64,000 nt of DNA from Scolanthus callimorphus (Eukaryota > Cnidaria > Anthozoa > Actiniaria > Edwardsiidae): assembly GCA_033964015.1 (NCBI GenBank), contig CM066923.1, positions 7,553,978 through 7,617,977 on the forward strand. The letters are read 5' to 3'. Under the pieces are notes generated by a model. The model was given only the letters and a program-made list of their open reading frames with translations. It was not told the origin of the DNA and did not search any database. Position numbers and translations under genes: made by a program. This document shows positions 9,793 through 20,260 of this stretch, one piece after another (the stretch's first letter is position 1; every line of letters starts with the position of its first letter).

Positions 9793-10863
9793 TCAGAGTT
9801 TGCTTGAGGCGCGCTTTGCACCGCGTGGTACTTCTTTCGTAGGCATGTCAAATTCGAAGGACACGAAATTTAGAGGATCACCAGAAGGGATTTTTAAATC
9901 ATCCGCAAACTTGTGGCACTCTTTAATGAGGTTTCTGCTCTGGTAAGCATTGAAAACAAAAGGGCCTTGAATTTCTTCCATGCCAGCCTTTAGCTGTCGA
10001 ATCATGTGGGCAAAGAAATAATCTGGATCTTCAGTGTAGATCGTACAAGTCCAGTACGTCACTTTCACGCGGTCACTCCGCCGACCGTGGCTGAAAGACG
10101 TCGGGAAGTAGTCGTCACTGCATTCGGAAGGACTTCGGTCAGCGAACATGCGGTCGCCGTCTCTGAATAAGTATTCGAAATTTGATCGTGCTCGCGCCCG
10201 GAGAACCCAGAGGTCGATCCAAGCAAGACCTTTCCAAAATAAAGCATCTACTGCATCTTGGTTGGAAAGGATCACATCTTGGACTTCCTTCTTAGAATAG
10301 GAATAAAGAGGGACAAATGTTTCTGCTGGGTATTGGTTACTCAATCGATTCCTTATTGTAGCTTTGTCTTTAATGTGTAAGGACAATCGGTAAATACTTA
10401 GAATCCGTCGTCCCGTTTTCATCGATATCGCGAGCCCGATGTCGTTCTCTTCTGCCGTAATCGATCTCCCAAGCTTTAAATCAGGATGCTTTTCTCGTAG
10501 AATTCTTATTTCTTCTTGGGTCAACAACTTCGATACTCCTTTCCCGCGATATTCAGGACGCATACGAGCCGCTTCACCAAAATATGCCCTCCCGTTATCG
10601 ACGACCCAAATGGATTGTAAACCGACGAGCTTGCCATTTGACTCTACCACCACTATATAACGATTTGGCATGCGAATCCACTCGTGAAATTCCAAGGGCA
10701 GGTAGTCTGCGCCGTTGTAAATGCCTTTTGATAAATCTACTACTTGTTCATAGTCACTTTCACGGGCTAAGCGTACTTTGAAGTTCTCCATTGTATCTTT
10801 AACACTGTCTGGCACCGTGTGATACAAATTGCCTAAATTACCTGGGAGTGACATGCGTGACAT
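9793..10863 (-). CDS. NAT16-like GNAT acetyltransferase (copy B)
   Basis: This intact single-exon ORF of 356 aa has ATG at 10861-10863 and TGA at 9793-9795; a second ATG three codons in (10854) is equally plausible. The GNAT domain covers roughly residues 28-190: strands YIVVVESNGKLVGLQSIWVV (69-88), then acetyl-CoA pyrophosphate loop RPEYRGKGVSKLL (102-114). The C-terminal half (WKGLAWIDLWVLRARARS, CSDDYFPTSFSHGRRSD) is shared almost word for word with copy A, which is unusual for so much sequence outside the catalytic fold and suggests strong constraint or recent duplication. It is probably a cytosolic enzyme acetylating an amino acid or similar small amine; the NAT16 histidine activity is the family precedent. 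No signal peptide is seen. Confidence 0.9.
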   Translation of the reverse strand: MSRMSLPGNLGNLYHTVPDSVKDTMENFKVRLARESDYEQVVDLSKGIYNGADYLPLEFHEWIRMPNRYIVVVESNGKLVGLQSIWVVDNGRAYFGEAARMRPEYRGKGVSKLLTQEEIRILREKHPDLKLGRSITAEENDIGLAISMKTGRRILSIYRLSLHIKDKATIRNRLSNQYPAETFVPLYSYSKKEVQDVILSNQDAVDALFWKGLAWIDLWVLRARARSNFEYLFRDGDRMFADRSPSECSDDYFPTSFSHGRRSDRVKVTYWTCTIYTEDPDYFFAHMIRQLKAGMEEIQGPFVFNAYQSRNLIKECHKFADDLKIPSGDPLNFVSFEFDMPTKEVPRGAKRASSKL

Positions 10864-12062
10864 CCACTGATGCGTGACTGCGAGGAATATGTCACTCTGT
10901 CACACTAGGTTCTTTTATCTATTGTTGTTATGAGAAATGACGAGAAAATATTTCCGAGCTTGTTCATAATATCATCAAGTCTCGAGAATCGAGATTTTTT
11001 TTGACCTTGAGCGAGGTTTCGATTTTGAGATTTTATGGATGAATTCATCTCTGTACGTGCTTGCTTTGCCCATTTGTCATCAATAACCAAGTGAAATTAT
11101 TGATAATGTACTAAATGTATGATTAGCTTTGTACGTATGAAAAACCCTCTGCAGTTGTTTTATTTGTGTGAGTTTTCATATTAAAACTATAATATTTATT
11201 ATCTAATATTAAAACTATTATACTTAATATAGATTATTAAAATTATTATATCTATAGATAATTATATATTATTATTCAGATAAGGTAGTTAGTATTATTA
11301 TAATAGTTTACATTTATAGTTTTTTAAAATCTTGAGGAGTTCACCGTGTTTTTATCATTATTATGATAAAAGCGTTTGTCAAGTTGGAAATCAGACGACT
11401 GTTAGAATTCGGATATACCAAAACGCAAACACGCCAGAGCATAAAGCCATATTGGCTCTTGTTGTTCATAACGTTTGCAAAGGGGACTTGTTCGCACGGT
11501 ATAATACGATCAAATTAATGTTTTTTCTAACTAAGTTCTACGAATTTGCAGAAAAATTGCGGTTTGATTCACTTTCGTTCCCCTTCCTCGTTAAGGCCCG
11601 TTCACACGGCGCGATTTCAGCTGCGATTTGAGGTGCGATTTCTGCGGCGATCTCATGGCGATGTCATATCGCGCGGTGTGAACGGTCGGCGATCTTATGG
11701 AGATTTCACTTGCGGGCGTTTTGAACACGTTCATGTGCATGTTCCATACAAATCTCTGTATGTTTAAGCTCCTTTAATTCTGTCAATATTAATCAAATGG
11801 TACGTTTTCAAAACATTTGTAGTCTGAATTTATCTCTTGAAGAGCATGATTTTGACTGAAATAAAAGTCTCTTTCATCTTTATCTGGAAAAAGTGAATTT
11901 TGAATTCGATGTATGCAGAAACATATAATTTAGTTGAAACATGTAACGGCGAACCAAGCTGTGGATTATTCGAGATGAATGTATGACCATATTTGGTCAA
12001 CAATGAACTCTCGACTGCTAACCCAAGCAGGCTTTCTCTTCATAATATTTCATTTTTCGCTC
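10864..12062. other. Intergenic, AT-rich, one small palindrome
   Basis: No gene is supported. Positions 11160-11330 are an extreme A/T stretch. Positions 11596-11686 form a fold-back with CCGTTCACACGGCGCGAT at one end and ATCGCGCGGTGTGAACGG at the other, related in style to the 'GCCCGTTTACACT' elements at 38.7 and 56.8 kb. Confidence 0.6.
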
Positions 12063-13268
12063 ATATAACAGGGTGGTGAAGGGGTTCTCCGTGATCCGTG
12101 ATTCACCCCAAATTTGCTCCGTGATTCGTGAAAACAGCAAAATTATTTCCGTGATCCGTGAAATCGCATGCCCTCGTGACCCGTGATTTTACGAATTTCT
12201 CTCAAGTGACTCGTGATTACAGGCCTAGAGATTCGTGAAATGTGAAAGCTGGTCATTAGAGACGGACCATTTGGTTCAATATCGAGCAGACTCATTCTCT
12301 CCTGACTGCTTTTTAGGGAACCTGACGTCCTTATAAATAGATTGGTTTTTTGATCTGCTCGCGCTGCGCGCTCGCTATCTACAACATTAAAATGTAAATT
12401 TACTATCAGCAAACAGTAAAAGGTTTAGCATAGGAAGCGCAACTCGTGAAACACCAAGTTCTCATTTACTCCTGGACTTTTCCAAAATTTGCCACGCGCT
12501 TCGCGCGCACAAAGAGGATACTTTGGTGTAGCATTTAGAAACTAAAACATCGTACTGGGCTATGTTTAATTTCGGAAAATATCTATTGTTTTCTTCCGTG
12601 ACTCCATTTCTTCACGGTGATTTTCGTGTCCCAGAAATAATAATTTCATTAACGGCGTAGTTTGATTTTCAAAATTGCAGCGCGCTTCGCGCGCATCCAG
12701 AAACATACAAGCAAGCTCGGTACTGAACCGAACATCTTCATAGTAGCGAAAATCCTAAATCCGGTGATCAAAAACCTGAACTGATCTGGATGCTATGAGG
12801 AAACCAATTTCGCGAAATGATAAAATAACAGGAGAGCTTGAAATCGTACTTTATTGAATTGTGATCAATTGTCGTTTTGATGGCGACATAATTTAAGTGA
12901 TATCTCAACAATCAAAAGAAATATCAGGAAAAAAATCGAGCACAGACGTCACGTTCTAGGGAAAAAACATCGAGCAGCAAAACTGGACGCGAAAAAAATA
13001 TCGAACCAAAATGGTCTCAAACTTTTACTGCGCCATTTCAGTAAACGCGACCTTGAACGCCCTCTTACTCCGCTCAGTACGCGCCCTCTTATATTTTGGC
13101 GTATCTGTTCTGCTTTTCTACTTTTATCACTATATTTATTTAAAACACAACTTGCATAATCGTTTTTAAAATTTTACTTCCGTGATTCGTGAAAACCGTA
13201 ATCCGTGAAATAACGAAAAATCGGTCCGTGATTCGTGATCGCAACTCCCCCTTCACCCCCTGATATAA
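12063..13268. mobile_element. 1.2-kb transposon-like element, no transposase
   Basis: A direct 6-bp duplication ATATAA (12063-12068 and 13263-13268) flanks an element starting CAGGGTGGTGAAGGGG and ending CCCCCTTCACCCCCTG, which are inverted repeats apart from one base gap. Just inside, CCGTGATTCGTGAAAA is repeated several times, in direct and inverted orientation. The interior has no transposase frame. The superfamily is unassigned. Confidence 0.75.
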
Positions 13269-13419
13269 AGTAGAGCAACAGTGGTAAGTGATAATATGCT
13301 AACATTTAACATCTTGAAGTCTTGCAACAACATTTTTCAAAATCTGTTCAATTGTTTATTCTGCGAATATTCCGCAGCTTGGCACTAAAGTAATGTATGT
13401 TTGTTACGTTTCAACTCAC

Positions 13420-14100
13420 TTATATGTTTCTGGTGTATGTTATAAAAAAAATGACAAAATCAAAATACCAACCTTCTACTCCGTTGTCCTCGTTTTCACT
13501 CGCCGCGAGCTGACCAAGGCGTTCCCGTCGCTGTTTCTCATACGTCTTCATCGCAATATTCTCCATGTTCGCCTTTTGTTCAGGATAAAACTCCAGCACC
13601 TCTTCCAAGTCGGTCTTAGACAACTGAAAAAGGTCAGAAAATCCCAACGACCGCACCGATGCCGTTCTACAGTTTCCGATCCCTTTCATGTTCAACAAGC
13701 TGATCTCTCCAAAATGGCTTCCGGCGGACAGGGCCGCCAAAACTGTCTCCTTTTCGTCCAATACTTCAAGCGTACCTTTATTTACAATATACATTTCCCT
13801 TCCCTTTTCTCCCTGCCTGCATATGAAATCACCGGGCGAGCAGATCACCGGACGTAGCTTCAAGACCAGCTCGTGGAGAAATCCCGGGTCGCAGTCATGG
13901 AACATTTCAACTCGGATAAGTGTCTCAAGGTTGACATGTATAGCGATCTCGGCCTTAAAGTTGTCGTTAAGCTTGTGGAACAGCTCTTGTTCATCCATAT
14001 CTCTTTTGTGTGTCCAAAGATAGTCAAACCACTGAATGACGCGCTTCTTTATGTGGGCAGGGAGTTGATGGGCTTCGATATATTCCTTCATGCCATTAAT
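13420..14100 (-). CDS. CNG-1 exon 5: C-linker and nucleotide-binding domain
   Basis: The acceptor TTTCTACAG precedes 14100, phase 0. It encodes the C-linker (RVIQWFDYLWTHKRDMDEQ) and the complete binding domain (REMYIVNKGTLEV, GSHFGEISLL, RTASVRS). The frame is open to TGA/TAA at 13420, but the last residues look intron-like (WYFDFVIFFITYT). A weak donor GAAG|GTTGGT at 13473 could instead splice to a further C-terminal exon that I could not find. Confidence 0.85.
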   Translation of the reverse strand: MNGMKEYIEAHQLPAHIKKRVIQWFDYLWTHKRDMDEQELFHKLNDNFKAEIAIHVNLETLIRVEMFHDCDPGFLHELVLKLRPVICSPGDFICRQGEKGREMYIVNKGTLEVLDEKETVLAALSAGSHFGEISLLNMKGIGNCRTASVRSLGFSDLFQLSKTDLEEVLEFYPEQKANMENIAMKTYEKQRRERLGQLAASENEDNGVEGWYFDFVIFFITYTRNI

Positions 14101-17100
14101 CTGTAGAAACGAAAATGTTAGAAATTTGTTAGAAAGAGCTTTTGGATGTAAAGGAGGTACAATGCTCGCCGTAACAGTTTATTCATGTCATCGCCTGTCT
14201 TCCTAGGTTCGACTCTCAGATTAGGTTCAACCCCTAGAACAGAACAGGAACAGAACAGGAACAGAACAGGAACAGAACAGGAACAGAACAGGAACAGAAA
14301 CAGAAACAGAAACAGAAACAGAAACAGAAACAGAAACAGAAACAGAAACAGAAACAGAACAGAAACAGAGCAGGAACAGAGCAGGAACAGAGCAGGAACA
14401 GAGCAGGAACAGAACAGGAACAGAACAGGAACAGAACAGGAACAGAACAGGAACAGAACAGGAACAGAAACAGAAACAGAAACAGGAACAGAGCAGGAAC
14501 AGAGCAGGAACAGAACAGGAACAGAAACAGAAACAGAAACAGAAACAGAAACAGAACAGAAACAGAAACAGAACAGAAACAGAGCAGGAACAGAGCAGGA
14601 ACAGAGCAGGAACAGAAACAGAAACAGAAACAGAAACAGAACAGAAACAGAGCAGGAACAGAGCAGGAACAGAAACAGAAACAGAAACAGAAACAGAAAC
14701 AGAAACAGAACAGAAACAGAGCAGGAACAGAGCAGGAACAGAAACAGAAACAGAAACAGAAACAGAAACAGAAACAGAAACAGAAACAGAACAGAAACAG
14801 AGCAGGAACAGAACAGAAACAGAAACAGAAACAGAAACAGAAACAGAAACAGAAACAGAAACAGAAACAGAAACAGAAACAGAACAGAAACAGAGCAGGA
14901 ACAGAGCAGGAACAGAGCAGGAACAGAGCAGGAACAGAGCAGGAACAGAGCAGGAACAGAGCAGGAACAGAGTAGGAACAGAGCAGGAACAGAGCAGGAA
15001 CAGAGCAGGAACAGAGCAGGAACAGAGCAAGAACAGAGCAGGAACAGAGCAGTCTGTTTAACCAGGATCGCGCTTCTGAATTGGTGCTTCTTATTGGTGC
15101 CCATGTGGGATGCGTGTTTTTATTCCATCGAGTAAGGATAATTCTAAAATTCTAAGAAAAAGTATCATACCTTCCTGAGATATCGTTCCCTTGATCTTCT
15201 CATGTCCACTATCATATCTCCAGCGTTCCCCACTATGGTCGCGAATATAAGCACCCCGGTCAGATAGGTGACGATCACAAAGAACAGTGTGAGAATGGTA
15301 CGGGGCGTGGCTATGGTCCCTATCACGCCTGCACCTACTGTCGTCATACTGACACTGGACCGGTATAGACTGTATAGGTACTGCATGCCCAGCTAAGAGG
15401 AGTGATAAGAAAGTGTTAAATTCACTTTCGAATAGTCAGAGCGGATTTCATATGAGTGTAGTGAAAATTCGCGAAGTAATTAATTTACACTCCAATTCTG
15501 AATAAAACCTATAGGAGTGATTACAAACTTATTACCAATTGCTCACGACAGTCATACGAAAACCACTCTATATTTATAGCTATACCGAGGCCGCGGACAA
15601 ACTATATGAAGAGATCCTTTGGCTACAGTGGGGCGTTACTCTGGAACAATCTTCAAAGGAAATTACGTTCAATCACCACCCTTACGTTAATTTAAGAATG
15701 GTTTGGAAAACTGATTTCTAAACCAGTTTCACACACGGCAAACCTGTAAATCAGTAGTAGTTCTATATATGTCTATTTTTTATATATAATTACATGTATA
15801 CTGAGTGTTTTGTTCGTGTATAAATAAAGTTTTATAGATACTATTCACAATTATATTGTAGGTGTGATATAACGCGCGCTTTGATTGGTCCAAATCTATC
15901 CTCTATTTCAACGATAAAGTAATCGTTCTCACCCTAGGGGCGTATCCAGGGGGGGGGGGGGAGATTTTCCCATATATTCACTGTATTTGCTGGAGGAAAT
16001 TTGAAATTTTCGTCCCATGTTTTCACTATTCCCCCCGCACTCAAAAACACAAACGCATTAGAGCACAACTTGCTATGACTTTATCGGCCATGCGTGATTT
16101 TGGGAATGACACGGGGCGAGAACGTAGTAAAATCACAAGCAGAAGTCGTGCTCGTGGTCCCCGATCAATAAGAGCAATGCTCAACCTTTTTCATTGATAT
16201 TTTTAGTAGGGGCAAAGAGTAAACATATGATACGACGGAACATAACTGTTTTCAAGATTCATTAGAAAACGCACATTTTTACAGTCTCACGTACACAATG
16301 GCAGTCATTCAAATACACGCGCAAAACTTGTCCGTAACCGGTTTGCTACAGTGCAATAGTGTAATGATACGGCTCTCTACTGTGCAATAAGGCTTGTAGC
16401 CGTTTACCACGGCTGGGTATTTGCAACGTCCGGCACTGTCGTGCAATGAAATGGACTAATTGGCGGTTTTTAAACGACGGACAATTTAAAGGTTGAAATA
16501 TTAACACGCACATTTTGCTCCTCAGATACGTACCGATGACAGCTCGTTTTCCAGCTTCGGGTGTAGCCATTCATCAGTTCCAAACCCCTCGTACCTCGAC
16601 AGGATAAAATACACACAGGCTACCCAGTGAATAATAAGAAACAGGTAATGGATAAGCTTGAAGAGGTTGAACAGCTTGGGACGACCGCTGTAGATCTCGC
16701 CTCGATCACAGAAGAGTAGAAAACGGTGAAGCTGAGAAGGATCGAAAATATGGGTTAGGTACTACATAAGGCAGAGAAAAGATTTCGTATGACTCTGAAA
16801 AGTGCCGCGACACGGCACGGGCGTGGTCGAGGCACGGAACCTGGCCTGCTGTAGATACGGAATGAAATCGCGTAGTCGCGGCACGTTCGCGGCGCGGCAC
16901 AACTTTATCGCGGCGCTTTTCACAGTCCTACGAAATCTGCTCTAATGGTTATCAGTAGCGACGTGACTTCGTATGATTGTCGTTGTAATCATGAGCCTTT
17001 CCGGGTCTTTCTTGGTGTTGCAAGATGTATTGTATTTTTGATTGGAGCTATTGTATTCCATCTTATTGTTGCGTTCTACTGTCTTTTGTCTTCTATTGTC

Positions 17101-18695
17101 TTTATGCCTCTGGTGCCTTGCAACACCAAGAAAGAGCCGCCTTTCCTGATGCAAATGATCGTAGACAATAGAGTTTTCTCATTTGCATTGGAACGGCTCG
17201 CGTTTAGATCGGCGTATGTCCTAGGCCTGAGTCATCAGTTGAAGATAACCAAACCTTTGTGTGGAATGTGTGAGAACTAACTGGACATTCCTTTGGGCTT
17301 TATCTTTACGTGTTACTACTTCCAGATGGTTGACAATCAACTATAGTGGCCTAATATATATAAATTATGGTTTTACTTTGCGCTGCATGATTGGTTAGGA
17401 AAAAAACCCCGCATATTTATTGTGATAGACGGTTTTCTTCTAATCCTCGGCTGTCTGTTTCCGTATACTCATTCAAAACTCTATTCCTTAAATATTAACG
17501 TTGTGAGCTGTTACAACTGATCTGTGTCTCACGCATTGCTTGCACATTCAGTAGGGACCGTTGCGCTAGAAACAAAAAGGCTACGAGAGGACTATAATTT
17601 ACCTTAAACAGCCTGTTGAATCTTAGTATTGGCTTAACTCCCAGGTAGAAGTACAGCGCGTCGAATGGCAGAATGGAAATCAAATCCAAGAGAAACCCAT
17701 ACGAGCACGCGTAGTGCTTCGCAAGCTTCAGACATCGGACTTCCATGACGCCCTCTTCAATAAACCCCGTGCGAAACTGAACCAACACATCGAGCAGGAA
17801 TATGGAGTCAAAAGTATAATCAATAACGATGCATGTCTTGAGGCTTTGCGTGAGCAGAGTTGGGAAGGCAAGGTAGAGGATAATGGCCCAGTAGTTGTAA
17901 ATGACCCCGAGAGATACGGTCATGAGCCACAGGAAGTAGCATCGCCCGGAAGGGTCCAAGATGAAGGGGAAGCAGCATGTGCGCGGCAGGTCGGAAGGTT
18001 CTACCTCAAAGTCTTCCGCGTCGTTAGGAGTGCCTGGTTTCTCGGAAGCTGGACTTGTTGGTAAGGACGTGGGTGATGGTGACATGCGCATTAAAGGGCG
18101 ACGCCAGTCCCACTCGTCGGCCGCCCTGAAGGTAAATGAGTTATTTTACGATGTGATAAATAAAGACATTATTTAGAGATTCGTATCGTATCATATCGTA
18201 TCTTATGCTAGCTTTCAACGTTTCGTCGTATCGCTTGTCCGCGAACAAAGCAATTTTTCTCTTGCACAAAGTAAACAACTATTGCTATTATCTTCGGATG
18301 TCAACTTTCAATCGATTTCTTCCCTAAACTTGATATTGTCGCTAATTTTATGGTGCCTTTTGCAGTCAAGTTAGGTTTTGGCTAGCTTGCCCTTGAAAGT
18401 TTCATAACGTCACGATACCCATGTATTACGTGACGAGACTAGCTTACGTGACCACATACCTTCGATAGGTGTATTTTTCGAGCCAAGTGTCACGAGGCTT
18501 CCTTCTGGATTTAGAGTAAAACCGCTGCATAGACAACACTTTTAGTACCGAACTCGCAAATCGGCTTGAATCTTCAGCATTCTCAACTATGACTTTTGGT
18601 AGCTCTACCCTTTCCTTGTTCGCCTCCCCGTTCAGTAAGACTGGTTCTTCTTCTTCCTCTTCAGACAAAGAGGCAGCGCCCGTAGCGCTCGCCAT
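13420..18695 (-). CDS. Cyclic-nucleotide-gated channel with divergent pore (CNG-1)
   Basis: This five-exon gene encodes about 619 aa, assembled by splice sites whose phases all match: 18695-18460, 18125-17603, 16731-16534, 15392-15171, 14100-13420. The order is acidic N-terminus, S1 (about 141-166), S2 (177-198), S3, S4 (arginine-poor, 243-265), S5 (276-297), pore (about 324-350), S6 (352-376), C-linker, cyclic-nucleotide-binding domain (460-580). The binding pocket is complete: FGEIS at 523-527 and R538-T539. The pore is odd: TTVGAGVIGT replaces the alpha-type TTIGETPPP, so the filter acidic residue and the prolines are missing, the usual pore-helix Trp is Arg (R330), and the loop is about three residues longer. 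No C-terminal leucine zipper is visible. It may be a modulatory subunit or a channel of altered selectivity; that is inference. It acts in the plasma or ciliary membrane if typical of its family. Confidence 0.9.
14236..15052. repeat. Minisatellite in CNG-1 intron 4
   Basis: About 0.8 kb is built from two interleaved units, an 11-mer (CAGAACAGGAA or CAGAGCAGGAA) and a 6-mer (CAGAAA). They alternate in blocks, so there is higher-order structure. It contains no stop codons in several frames, which produces spurious 260-330 codon ORFs on both strands. It lies wholly within the intron 15170-14101. Confidence 0.95.
15171..15392 (-). CDS. CNG-1 exon 4: pore and S6
   Basis: This phase 0 exon of 74 codons lies between acceptor CTCCTCTTAG and donor AAG|GTATGA. 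The pore reads YSLYRSSVSMTTVGAGVIGT and S6 carries the conserved GVLIFATIVGNAGDMI. The S6 match proves the gene family, which makes the filter change stand out rather than reflect a misread exon. Confidence 0.9.
15438..15570. mobile_element. AGAGCGG-type MITE, copy 1
   Basis: It begins AGAGCGGATTTCATATGA and ends with an inverted relative (GTCATACGAAAACCACTCT). The internal GTAGTGAAA...AAGTAATTA...ACCTATAGGAGTGATTACAAA is shared with the copy at 49797-49924. It lies in CNG-1 intron 3. Confidence 0.75.
15935..16031. repeat. Truncated CAGGGGCG-family element
   Basis: AGGGGCGTATCCAGG followed by G13 and then GAGATTTTCCCATATATTCA, matching the interior of the complete element at 3577-3739. The right terminal repeat is missing. 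It is inside CNG-1 intron 3. Confidence 0.7.
16534..16731 (-). CDS. CNG-1 exon 3: S4 end and S5
   Basis: This phase 0 exon of 66 codons lies between acceptor CTTCTCAG and donor TCG|GTACGT. It encodes LHRFLLFCDRGE, then S5 with the family signature IIHWVACVYFILSR, and GFGTDEWLHP of the S5-pore turret. It continues the frame exactly from exon 2 into exon 4. Confidence 0.88.
16788..16932. repeat. GC-rich fold-back in CNG-1 intron 2
   Basis: TTCGTATGACTCTGAAAAGTG at the left is mirrored by CGCTTTTCACAGTCCTACGAA at the right, with GCCGCGACACGGCAC-type sub-palindromes inside. Confidence 0.65.
17003..17138. mobile_element. hAT-like MITE, copy 2
   Basis: This is nearly identical to the 9341-9478 element, with ends GGTCTTTCTTGGTGTTGCAA and its complement. 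An 8-bp duplication GCCTTTCC flanks it (16995-17002 and 17139-17146). It lies in CNG-1 intron 2. Confidence 0.88.
17603..18125 (-). CDS. CNG-1 exon 2: S1-S4
   Basis: The acceptor TTACCTTCAG precedes 18125 and the donor AAG|GTAAAT follows 17603. The joining codon AG+G gives Arg, which keeps the frame with exon 1. It encodes ILDPSGRCYFLWLMTV (before and into S1), S2 with DYTFDSIFLLDVLVQFRTGF, S3, and the start of S4 (ILRFNRLFK). Confidence 0.9.
18460..18695 (-). CDS. CNG-1 coding exon 1
   Basis: ATG at 18695-18693 starts MASATGAASL with a Glu-rich run and a basic segment (YSKSRRKPRDTW). The exon ends AAG|GTATGT at 18460, phase 2. A polypyrimidine-AG (CTTGCCCTTAG) just upstream near 18730 suggests a further 5' non-coding exon. 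The in-frame GTG upstream is not needed. Confidence 0.8.
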
Positions 18696-18773
18696 GGCTG
18701 ATGGGGAGCCGGCGATCACCGGGATGATTCTAAGGGCAAGATGGACAAAAAGGTTTGTAAGTGGCTGTTTAAC

Positions 18774-19414
18774 TTAAAGCGGGACTGTCACGGTACGCGC
18801 ATGCTCGAGCAAAGACCGCCGATCCCATAACTATCATTCAAAACGGGGATTCCCTGTTTAAATAAACCAACCCCGGGACACTTCGTTTTCGCGGGAAAGT
18901 GCCCACGCCCCGCGCGACGTCGCCTCAGGGAAAACATAATTTGGAGTTCATTCGTCAGGAGGCGATATTATGGTAAGTTTTTAGGGTTTTTTAGGCAAAT
19001 GAGCTGCAAAATCGTTGTCTGAGGTGAAGATACCGTAGCCCTTGAAGAATTTCCATGTCTCGTGGACCCTTTTCGATATCCAGATCCTGCTTTTATTGTG
19101 TTCCCAAGCCATTTTGGCGTAAGGACGACCTCGATTAGGCCTTTCTTGTTCGGCAGCCATCAGTGAAAATGACACTCGAGTCTCATTCAATTTAAAACGA
19201 CAAACAATATTGCATCGACTCCAAAATTTGGTCACGATACTAAGGATATCTCAGGAGAGAATACCCGTTAAGAATTAAGGGTAGATGGACCCCGAAACAA
19301 CAAGATTTGAACGGATTCTACCAGCGTAATTCCTCCCTTTCACAGCCATCGTTCCGGCCCGGACCAAAGTGATCAAAGTTCGCACATGCGCGTACCGTGA
19401 CAGTCCCGCTTTAA
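18774..19414. mobile_element. TTAA-flanked element upstream of CNG-1
   Basis: TTAA (18774-18777 and 19411-19414) flanks 633 bp with perfect 26-bp inverted ends starting AGCGGGACTGTCACGGTACG. It lies within 80 bp of the 5' side of CNG-1 exon 1, so it occupies the 5' UTR intron or promoter of that gene. The length and ends differ from the other TTAA elements in the window. Confidence 0.88.
18981..19160 (-). CDS. Small ORF inside the TTAA element, unrecognised
   Basis: This 59-aa frame starts at ATG 19160 (MAAEQERPNRGRPYAK...) and ends at 18981. It is basic, with a WISKRVHETWKFF segment and a FTSDNDFAAHL tail that resemble a compact helical fold. I do not recognise the family with confidence. 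It could be a captured host exon or a relic of a transposon-encoded protein. The frame extends upstream to 19235 without another good start. Confidence 0.35.
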   Translation of the reverse strand: MAAEQERPNRGRPYAKMAWEHNKSRIWISKRVHETWKFFKGYGIFTSDNDFAAHLPKKP

Positions 19415-19476
19415 TAGAAACTTTTCACCTAATTCTTATGCGCCGCTTTGGTATCGTGTATAAATTTAGTCATTCT

Positions 19477-20260
19477 TAACGCCGTATGAGTTTCTTACAA
19501 CCCTCCTTGACACCATATGACTTCACTTGATCTGATGTCATTAAAAGTTCTTTCCATCCGGACCGCGCCATCAAGGTCTTTACCATAACGCCATACGAAT
19601 TTCTTACAACCCTCCACATAACTTCACTCAACTTGACGTATTCAAATTGTTTTTTCCTTCCTGACCGCGCCGTCGTGGTTTCTTTCTGCCCCTAACGCCG
19701 TATGAATTTCTTACAACCCTCCTCGATGCTATATGGCTTCACTCGACTTGACGCCTGTAAAATTTCTTTCCACTCTGACCGCATCATCGAGGTCTCTAAC
19801 ATAACACTATATGACTGCCTAACACCCTTCCTTGGCACCATATGACTTCGAAAAGCACACATGCAAATAGAATAGTCATTTTCACAGTTCCTCGCCCTAT
19901 TCTTGGATTTCAATCATTCCTTTGGGAATAAAATAACAAAAGCGCGGCGGCCATGTTGGTGCCCTGAACAATGAGGCAAATGAACTTTCTTTTGTTCTGT
20001 GCCACCAGTGACGTCACATGCAATCCAAGAATTGTGATTCAAATTGAAATTCTAGCCCGTCACTCCACTTGATGTCATTAAAATTTCTCTCCTGCCTGAC
20101 CGCGCATGAATTTCTTACAACCCTCTTTGATGCCATATGGCTTCACTCCACTTGACGCGTGTCATCGAGGTCTCTAACATAACACTATATGACTCTCTAA
20201 CACCCTTCCTTGGCGCCATATGACTTCGAAAAGCATATGCGAATAGAATAGCCCTTTTCA
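19477..20260. repeat. Degenerate tandem repeat, unit about 110 bp
   Basis: The core ACGCCGTATGAATTTCTTAC, then ACCCTCC, CATATG(G/A)CTTCACT and TGACCGC, recurs at least five times with heavy divergence. The array is interrupted near 19900-20050. Confidence 0.7.

Noticed and set aside
13464..13473. Splice donor GAAG|GTTGGT at the end of CNG-1
   Set aside because: Kept only as an alternative: the donor is weak and no downstream exon was found, so the open frame to 13420 is reported instead.
14118..15135. Very long open frames (260-330 codons) on both strands, rich in NRNRNR or SVSVSV
   Set aside because: They are read-through of the 11-mer/6-mer minisatellite in CNG-1 intron 4, which lacks stop codons in several frames. 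No start context, splice site or domain supports a protein.
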